From Actinospineispora spinosispora DSM 44797 (GTDB lineage: Bacteria; Actinomycetota; Actinomycetes; Mycobacteriales; Pseudonocardiaceae), in contig NZ_AUBB01000026.1 in NCBI RefSeq assembly GCF_000429025.1, positions 1 through 64,000 on the forward strand: 64,000 nt of DNA, read 5' to 3'. Of the stretch, positions 59,120 to 64,000 are shown piece after piece. A model generated the notes under the pieces. It was not told the DNA's origin and ran no database searches. It worked only from the letters and a program-made list of their open reading frames with translations. The translations under genes and the position numbers were made by a program. How positions within the stretch are numbered: the first letter of the stretch is position 1; every line of letters starts with the position of its first letter.

Positions 59120-60529
59120 TCAGCCGAAGGCCTCCTCCAGGGCGGTCAGCTCGGTGTCCAGGTGGTCGAGCATGCGTTGCATGTGCGGGACGCTGCGGCG
59201 GCACGCGACCAGGCCGAAGGACAGCTGGCCCGCGTAGCTGATCAGGGTCATGTTCAGTGCCTGACCGTCGGCGATGACCGACATCGGATAGCCCTCGGTC
59301 AGTTGCGCGCCGTTGAAGTACAGGGGCTCGCGGCTGCCCGGCACGTTCGAGATGATCACGTTGAACGCCGGCGGCAGACCGGGTACGGCACTGAACAGCA
59401 CCCCGCCCGCGGTGGCCAGCGTCATCAGGCCCATCTCGGTCGAGTTCATGCCGGCCAGGATCGTCTTGGCGTTCTTCGTCGACTTGTGGATCTTCGCCAG
59501 GCGCACCGCCGGGTCGGCCTCGTCGGTGGCCAGCTCGCACAGGATGCCACCGACCGCGTTCTCGTCCGACCGGCTGAGGTTGCCGGCCAGCGACGTGCCG
59601 CGCATCGACACCGGCAGCAGCGCGACCAGCGAGCGGTCCGGCAGCTCACCGGCGTCGAGCAGGTAGCGCCGCAGCGCGCCGGAGCACATGGCCACCGCGA
59701 CGTCGTTGACCGTCGCGCCGGACTGGGCACCACCCTTGGCCGCCTTGGCGACGGCGCGCACCCGGTCCAGCGGCCAGGTCTGGGCCGCGACCCGGCGGGC
59801 GCCGCCGATCTTCACGTTGAGCATCGACTTGGGTGCCTGGAACGGCAGCGCCGCCGTCTCGTCGCGGATCGTGCTGGTCAGCGCCTTGAACAGGGCGGGC
59901 TGGGCGGAGACCAGGTTGCCCGCCATCTGCGTCGTGTCGCGTAGACGGCCCCACGTGGAGTTGATGACCGAGCTGACCAGGCCCTCCGGCTCCTCCTCCG
60001 CTGCCTTCGCGGCGGCGGGCCCGTGCGGCGCCCACGGCGGCTGCGCGGTGCCGTCGGCGTTCAGGGTCAGCCCGGCGGTCAGCCGTTGCATACCCGCTAC
60101 GCCGTCCATCAGCGCGTGATGCAGCTTCGTGAACACGCCGAACCGGCCGTCCGCGAGGCCCGCGATCACGTGGCACTCCCACAGCGGGCGCTGCCGGTCC
60201 AGCAGTGTGCCGTGCAGCCGGGAGACGAGCTCGAGCAGCTCACGGACCCTGCCGGGATGTGGCAGTGCGGACAGGCGCACGTGGTATTCGAGGTCAACCT
60301 CGTCGTCCTCGGTCCAGGACCACTGACCGAGGCTCGACATGCTGCGCACCGGACGGCGGCGCATGAGCGGGTCGACGGCGGTGTGCGTCAGTAAGGAGCG
60401 GTAGAACTCGGAGACGTACTCGGGTCCCGAGCCCTCCGGGGGCTGGAAGAGCTGCAGCTTTGCGAAGTGAGTGGGGTGCTCACGGGATTCGATGTTCATG
60501 AAAACCGAATCCATCACGGCCATGGGCAT
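59120..60529 (-). CDS. Wax ester synthase / diacylglycerol acyltransferase (WS/DGAT), second paralogue
   Basis: A 469-residue acyltransferase. HHALMDG is the active-site motif. The start MPMAVMDSVFMNIESREHPT is preferred; ESREHPTHFAKLQLF matches ESREHPTHVALLQLF of the first paralogue almost word for word. A short low-complexity insert (AAKAAEEEPEGLVSS) after residue 175 is absent from the other copy. Both genes point toward the furA-katA operon between them, which suggests local duplication followed by insertion or rearrangement, or separate transfers. Confidence 0.9.
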   Translation of the reverse strand: MPMAVMDSVFMNIESREHPTHFAKLQLFQPPEGSGPEYVSEFYRSLLTHTAVDPLMRRRPVRSMSSLGQWSWTEDDEVDLEYHVRLSALPHPGRVRELLELVSRLHGTLLDRQRPLWECHVIAGLADGRFGVFTKLHHALMDGVAGMQRLTAGLTLNADGTAQPPWAPHGPAAAKAAEEEPEGLVSSVINSTWGRLRDTTQMAGNLVSAQPALFKALTSTIRDETAALPFQAPKSMLNVKIGGARRVAAQTWPLDRVRAVAKAAKGGAQSGATVNDVAVAMCSGALRRYLLDAGELPDRSLVALLPVSMRGTSLAGNLSRSDENAVGGILCELATDEADPAVRLAKIHKSTKNAKTILAGMNSTEMGLMTLATAGGVLFSAVPGLPPAFNVIISNVPGSREPLYFNGAQLTEGYPMSVIADGQALNMTLISYAGQLSFGLVACRRSVPHMQRMLDHLDTELTALEEAFG

Positions 60530-60632
60530 AGTGCCCGAACGTTGTATAACAGTGCGTCGCTGTCAATCTCTGGGCGCATTGATCCGCCATATGAGGGAGG
60601 TCACATGCTCATAGGTCCGTCAGACCATTGGG

Positions 60633-61148
60633 CTAACGGGCCTCATGGCTCACGTCGTCGCCGAGGCTGAGCAGCAGTGTGCGGAGGGTGGCCGCGAGAT
60701 CGTCCTGCTGGTGTCGGTCGAGTCCGGCGAGCAGACGCCTCTCGTTGTCGACGTGGGCGGCGACGGCGCGGTCGATCAGCTCGCGACCGGACGGCGTGAG
60801 AGCCACGATGACGGTTCGCCGGTTCGCCGGGTCCAGCTCGCGGGTGACGTAGCCCTTGGCGACGAGCCGGTCGAGCCGGTTCGTGACAGCCCCCGCGGTG
60901 ACCATCGACGAGCGGGCCAGCATGCCCGCCGTCATCGTTCCCTCCGGTGACGCGGCGCGCCTCAGCGTGCCGAGCACGTCGAACTCGCCCCGCTCCAGCC
61001 CGAACCGGCCGAACAGCGTCTTGAGCTCGTGATCGAGGATCCGGGACAGACGGGAGAGCCGGCCGAGTACTCCCATCGGGCTCGCATCGAGATCGGGCCG
61101 AGCGCGCTCCCATTGCTCCAGGACCAGGTCCACGGCGTCACGTGCCAC
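60633..61148 (-). CDS. MarR-family regulator
   Basis: A 171-residue protein with a GTG start and GAGAGG upstream. The winged helix reads MTAGMLARSSMVTAGAVTNRLDRLVAKGYVTREL, with the wing DPANRRTVIVALT. It diverges from the exporter gene across 94 bases that hold two TCAACGTTGA palindromes, so it likely represses itself and the exporter-oxidoreductase pair, releasing DNA upon ligand binding. Overall length and N-terminal helix are normal for the family. Confidence 0.9.
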   Translation of the reverse strand: MARDAVDLVLEQWERARPDLDASPMGVLGRLSRLSRILDHELKTLFGRFGLERGEFDVLGTLRRAASPEGTMTAGMLARSSMVTAGAVTNRLDRLVAKGYVTRELDPANRRTVIVALTPSGRELIDRAVAAHVDNERRLLAGLDRHQQDDLAATLRTLLLSLGDDVSHEAR

Positions 61149-61158
61149 GAGCGACCTC

Positions 61159-61228
61159 TCAACGTTGAAATGTTTGACGTGAAGATACCATCCGACGTAC
61201 GGTCCTCAACGTTGAACATTTCAATGTT
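61159..61228. promoter_or_regulatory. Paired MarR operators
   Basis: TCAACGTTGA is present at 61159-61168 and 61206-61215, 47 bases apart. The second extends to AACGTTGAA-CAT-TTCAATGTT (61208-61228). The first overlaps the ribosome site side of the MarR gene; the second is 15 bases before the exporter gene. Confidence 0.55.
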
Positions 61229-61242
61229 AAGAGGTTGCCTCG

Positions 61243-62142
61243 ATGAACACCGAACCCCGAACCGGCACCCCGACCGCGCTGACCGTGCTGACCGCGCTCG
61301 CGCCGATGAGCTGGGGCACCACGTACCTGGTGACCACCGAGTTCCTGCCGCCCGGCTATCCGCTGGTGTCCACGGTGATCCGGGTCCTGCCGGCCGGGCT
61401 CGTCCTGCTCGTCCTCACTCGCCGGCTACCGCACGGCGTGTGGCTGTGGCGATCGCTGCTGCTCGGCGCGCTCAACATCGGCGTGTTCAACGCACTGCTG
61501 TTCGTCGCGGCGTATCGGCTGCCCGGCGGAGTCGCCGCGACCCTGCAGTCCATCCAGCCGCTGTTCGTCGCGGGTCTCGCACTTCTGCTGCTCGGCGAGA
61601 AACCGACCCGGTGGCGGCTCGGTTGGGCCGCGGCCGGGGTGGTGGGTGTCGCGTTGATCGTGCTGCGCGGCCGGATCCACCTGGACCTCGTCGGCATCCT
61701 GGCCGGCGTCGTGGGCGCGGGCGTGATGGCCGCCGGAATCGTGCTGATCAAACGGTGGGGACGCCCCGACGGCGTCAGCGCGGTGACCACGGCGGGCTGG
61801 CAGCTCACCGCGGGTGGCCTCGTGCTCGTCCCACTGGCGGTCGTGTTCGAGGGGCTGCCGCCCGCGCTCGACCTCCCGGCGATCGGTGGCTATGCCTGGC
61901 TGGCGATCGTCGGCGCCCTGCTGTCCTACCCGATCTGGTTCCACGGCATCGGCAGGTTGCCGGTGGTCGCCGTGTCGTTCCTGCCGCTGCTCTCGCCGGT
62001 GGTCGCCACGATCCTCGGCCGGCTGTTCCTCGACGAGTCCCTGACCCCGGCGCAGGGCATCGGTTTCGTGCTCGCGCTTGGCGCCGTCGCCGCCGGCCAA
62101 CTCGCTCCCCGCACCACCTCCGCTCTCGAGACAGGAGACTGA
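61243..62142 (+). CDS. EamA-family (DMT) transporter
   Basis: A 299-residue membrane protein with ten predicted helices in two EamA repeats: for example TVLTALAPMSWGTTYLV and SLLLGALNIGVFNALL early, and YAWLAIVGALLSYPIW and VVAVSFLPLLSPVVATIL late. The conserved proline/glycine pattern of YxxxGGxxATLQSIQPLF is present. The family exports amino acids, metabolites or drugs; being under MarR control suggests a toxic small molecule. Next to it, two bases past the stop, is an NmrA-like enzyme. Confidence 0.88.
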   Translation: MNTEPRTGTPTALTVLTALAPMSWGTTYLVTTEFLPPGYPLVSTVIRVLPAGLVLLVLTRRLPHGVWLWRSLLLGALNIGVFNALLFVAAYRLPGGVAATLQSIQPLFVAGLALLLLGEKPTRWRLGWAAAGVVGVALIVLRGRIHLDLVGILAGVVGAGVMAAGIVLIKRWGRPDGVSAVTTAGWQLTAGGLVLVPLAVVFEGLPPALDLPAIGGYAWLAIVGALLSYPIWFHGIGRLPVVAVSFLPLLSPVVATILGRLFLDESLTPAQGIGFVLALGAVAAGQLAPRTTSALETGD

Positions 62143-62144
62143 CG

Positions 62145-63017
62145 ATGTCCCGTACCGTTCTGATCACCGGGGCGACCGGAACCGTGTCCGGCGCGCTGAT
62201 CACCGCACTGCACGACGCCGACCTGCAGCTGCGTGCTCTCGTCCGCGACGGGTCCCGCGCGGACGGCCTGCGTTCGCTGGGGGTCGAGGTGGCGGTCGGC
62301 GACCTCGACGACCCTCGGACGCTGCCGCCCGCCTTCGAGGGTGTGCGGGACGTCTGGCTGCTCGTCCCGAACGGACCGCGCGCGCCGGAGAACAACATGA
62401 ACGCTGTGTGGGCCGCGCGCCGGGCCGGGGCGGAGCGCATCGTGCGGCTGTCGGTCGTCGGCGCGGCCCACGACGCGCCCAACCGCAGCGGCAGGCTGCA
62501 TGCGTTGTCCGACCGGGAGACCGAGCGTTGCGATCTGAGCTGGACGATCCTGCGTCCGCACTGGTTCATGCAGAACCTGCTGAACGAGGCGGGCGACGTC
62601 GCAGCCACCGGCACGTTCTCGCTGAACATGGGCACGGCCCGCCTCGGCATGATCGATGCGCGGGACATCGCGGACTGCGCCGCCCGGGTGCTGCTCGACG
62701 CCCCGGACCGCCACCACGGCGCGACCTACACGCTCACCGGTCCGCGCTCACTGACGTTCGACGACGTCGCCGAGCAGCTGGGCCACGCCGTGGGCAGGCC
62801 GGTCGGATACCTGCCGGTCACCGACGAGGCGAAGCGCGCGACCCTGCTCGGCTACGGCGTCCCGACCTGGATCGTCGACATGCTGGAGGAGTACGCGCGG
62901 GCCTACGCCACGGGGTGGGGCGACTTCACCACGGACACGGTCGAGACCCTCCTGGGGCGCCCGCCCCGCACGCTCGCCGACTTCCTCCGGGACCACGCCG
63001 CCGCGTTCGGTGGGTAG
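62145..63017 (+). CDS. NmrA-like NAD(P)-binding oxidoreductase
   Basis: A 290-residue atypical SDR. The start MSRTVLITGATGTVSGALI has the Rossmann motif GATGTVSG. No YxxxK pair is found, as usual in NmrA/quinone-oxidoreductase-like (QOR2) proteins. DRETERCDLSWTILRPHWFMQNLL is the characteristic later segment. It may reduce a quinone or sense the redox state. It follows the exporter immediately, with MarR control upstream: a likely detoxification pair. Confidence 0.85.
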   Translation: MSRTVLITGATGTVSGALITALHDADLQLRALVRDGSRADGLRSLGVEVAVGDLDDPRTLPPAFEGVRDVWLLVPNGPRAPENNMNAVWAARRAGAERIVRLSVVGAAHDAPNRSGRLHALSDRETERCDLSWTILRPHWFMQNLLNEAGDVAATGTFSLNMGTARLGMIDARDIADCAARVLLDAPDRHHGATYTLTGPRSLTFDDVAEQLGHAVGRPVGYLPVTDEAKRATLLGYGVPTWIVDMLEEYARAYATGWGDFTTDTVETLLGRPPRTLADFLRDHAAAFGG

Positions 63018-63059
63018 TCGCCAGTGCGCCGAAAGAACTTTGCGTCACCCGTCCGCAAG

Positions 63060-63078
63060 AGGTAAGGTCAGCCTTACT
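63060..63078. promoter_or_regulatory. Iron box upstream of the siderophore-interacting gene
   Basis: AGGTAAGGTCAGCCTTACT is a 19-base inverted repeat (GTAAGG/CCTTAC arms) matching the DmdR/IdeR iron-box plan TTAGGTTAGGCTAACCTAA in its arms. It lies 16 bases before the GTG, a position for iron-dependent repression. Confidence 0.65.
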
Positions 63079-63093
63079 CGAAAGGGGTTGGTT

Positions 63094-63957
63094 GTGCCTG
63101 CGGATGCTCCGAAGTTCGCCCTGCTGCACGTCACAGGCATCGAGCTGATCGCGCCGAAGATGATGCGCGTGCGGTTCGGCGGCGACGACCTGGCCGCTTT
63201 CCGGTCCGTGTCGCCGGACCAGCAGGCGAAGTTCTTCTTCGCCAAACCCGGACAGGGCGCTCCGGTCGTGCCGCCGATGCCCGAGGACGGCAACGTCATG
63301 ACCTGGTTCCAGGCGTACCGGTCGATGCCGGAGGCGCGGCGACCGTGGATGCGCAGCTACTCGATCCGCGCGCACCACGCCGGCAGCGGCGAGATCGACG
63401 TCGACTTCGTGCTGCACGAGCACCCCGGTGAACCGGCCGGGCCCGCCACGAGCTGGGCGAAGAGCGCCTCGGTCGGTGATCGGGTCGGCATGCTGGGTCC
63501 GGCGCGGAGCCATTTCGTCACTCCCGGCGCGTACGACTGGCGGCTGCTGGTCGGTGACGAGTCGGCGCTGCCCGCGATCGCGGCGTTGCTGGATGCGGAC
63601 AGCGCCGTGCCGACCCTCGCCTACATCGAGGTCGCGGACGCCGCCGAGGAGCAGCCGTTGACCGGCGCGGACGTCCACTGGCTGCACCGCGACGGCCTGC
63701 CGGCCGGTAGGTCCGAGCTGCTGGTCGAGGCGGTGCGGGCGGCGGAGTTCCCGCCCGGAACCCCGTTCGCCTGGCTCGCGGGTGAGTCGTCGGCGGTCCG
63801 TGCGCTGCGCCGGCACCTGGTCAACGACCGGGGCGTCAACCGCAAGCAGATCGCCTTCTCCGGCTACTGGCGCCTGCACCTGACCCAGGACGACGACCCC
63901 ACCACGGAGGACGTGGCGGAGCGCGCCGAGATCATGGCCGAGCTGGGCGGCGCGTAG
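63094..63957 (+). CDS. Siderophore-interacting protein (FAD-dependent ferric-siderophore reductase)
   Basis: A 287-residue protein. The GTG at 63094 has AAAGGGG upstream and the iron box before it. The flavin-binding strand RPWMRSYSIRAH is typical (RxYSxR), and VGDRVGMLGPARSHF and LVGDESALPAIAALLD form the nucleotide part; AGESSAVRALRRHLV and GYWRLHL are the conserved end. It reduces iron in a captured siderophore so that it is released in the cytosol. No siderophore synthesis or transport genes are in view; these may lie further on. Confidence 0.9.
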   Translation: MPADAPKFALLHVTGIELIAPKMMRVRFGGDDLAAFRSVSPDQQAKFFFAKPGQGAPVVPPMPEDGNVMTWFQAYRSMPEARRPWMRSYSIRAHHAGSGEIDVDFVLHEHPGEPAGPATSWAKSASVGDRVGMLGPARSHFVTPGAYDWRLLVGDESALPAIAALLDADSAVPTLAYIEVADAAEEQPLTGADVHWLHRDGLPAGRSELLVEAVRAAEFPPGTPFAWLAGESSAVRALRRHLVNDRGVNRKQIAFSGYWRLHLTQDDDPTTEDVAERAEIMAELGGA

Positions 63958-64000
63958 CGCAGTTCGCACCGACAACCCCCGAACCTTGATCACCACCGCC

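Overview
The window is high-GC actinobacterial chromosome, most likely Pseudonocardiales (Pseudonocardiaceae relatives such as Lentzea, Saccharothrix or Amycolatopsis). The evidence is GTG/TTG starts, many stop/start overlaps, leaderless-looking genes, small conserved actinobacterial proteins (DUF3073, a sterol-carrier family protein next to purF), and wax ester synthase, EphD-type and DUF222/HNH proteins. It has the density of ordinary chromosome: about 60 genes, no insertion sequence, prophage or CRISPR array, and one tRNA.

Layout. 0-14 kb is a housekeeping block: the end of an HlyD-like adaptor, an SGNH hydrolase, a sterol-carrier protein, a PAS-GGDEF-EAL c-di-GMP enzyme, purF and purM, a small secreted protein, DUF3073, a Fur/Nur-type regulator with ygfZ, a DivIVA-domain protein, a membrane-anchored acidic protein and 5-oxoprolinase subunits pxpBC. 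14-33 kb is accessory: a nitrobindin-type protein, two P450s, four regulators of the TetR, GlxA, AraC and LysR types plus a second TetR, a sigma-J-like sigma factor beside an FAD oxidoreductase, and a CmtR-like repressor with its cation transporter. 33-39 kb holds tRNA-Gly(CCC), dcd, a decayed HicB, a membrane protein, a lipoprotein and a large Fe-S membrane oxidoreductase. 39.4-47.3 kb is a compact type IV secretion-like cluster (VirB2-, VirB3-, VirB4-, VirB6-, VirB8- and VirB1-like proteins in order) without visible relaxase or coupling protein. 47-53 kb has folD and a four-gene overlapping operon (ephD-like fusion, metal-dependent hydrolase, ferredoxin-linked reductase, TetR). 53-64 kb has two wax ester synthase/DGAT paralogues on either side of a furA-katA operon, a MarR-controlled exporter and NmrA-like pair, and a siderophore-interacting protein behind an iron box.

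The least explained material is intergenic. Several families of long inverted repeats recur: a ~205-nt element at 6732 and 13710; a ~66-nt element at 28157, 33332 and 55523; palindromes with a CGTGAGTG core at 16278, 43187, 43252, 47336 and 58854; and a paired GCACAGAGG element at 3841 and 12094. In the first two families arm bases change together between copies, so base pairing appears to be conserved. A 14-bp-spaced, fully symmetrical divergent promoter at 14975 appears to drive two leaderless genes, one of them an unannotated 30-residue membrane peptide.
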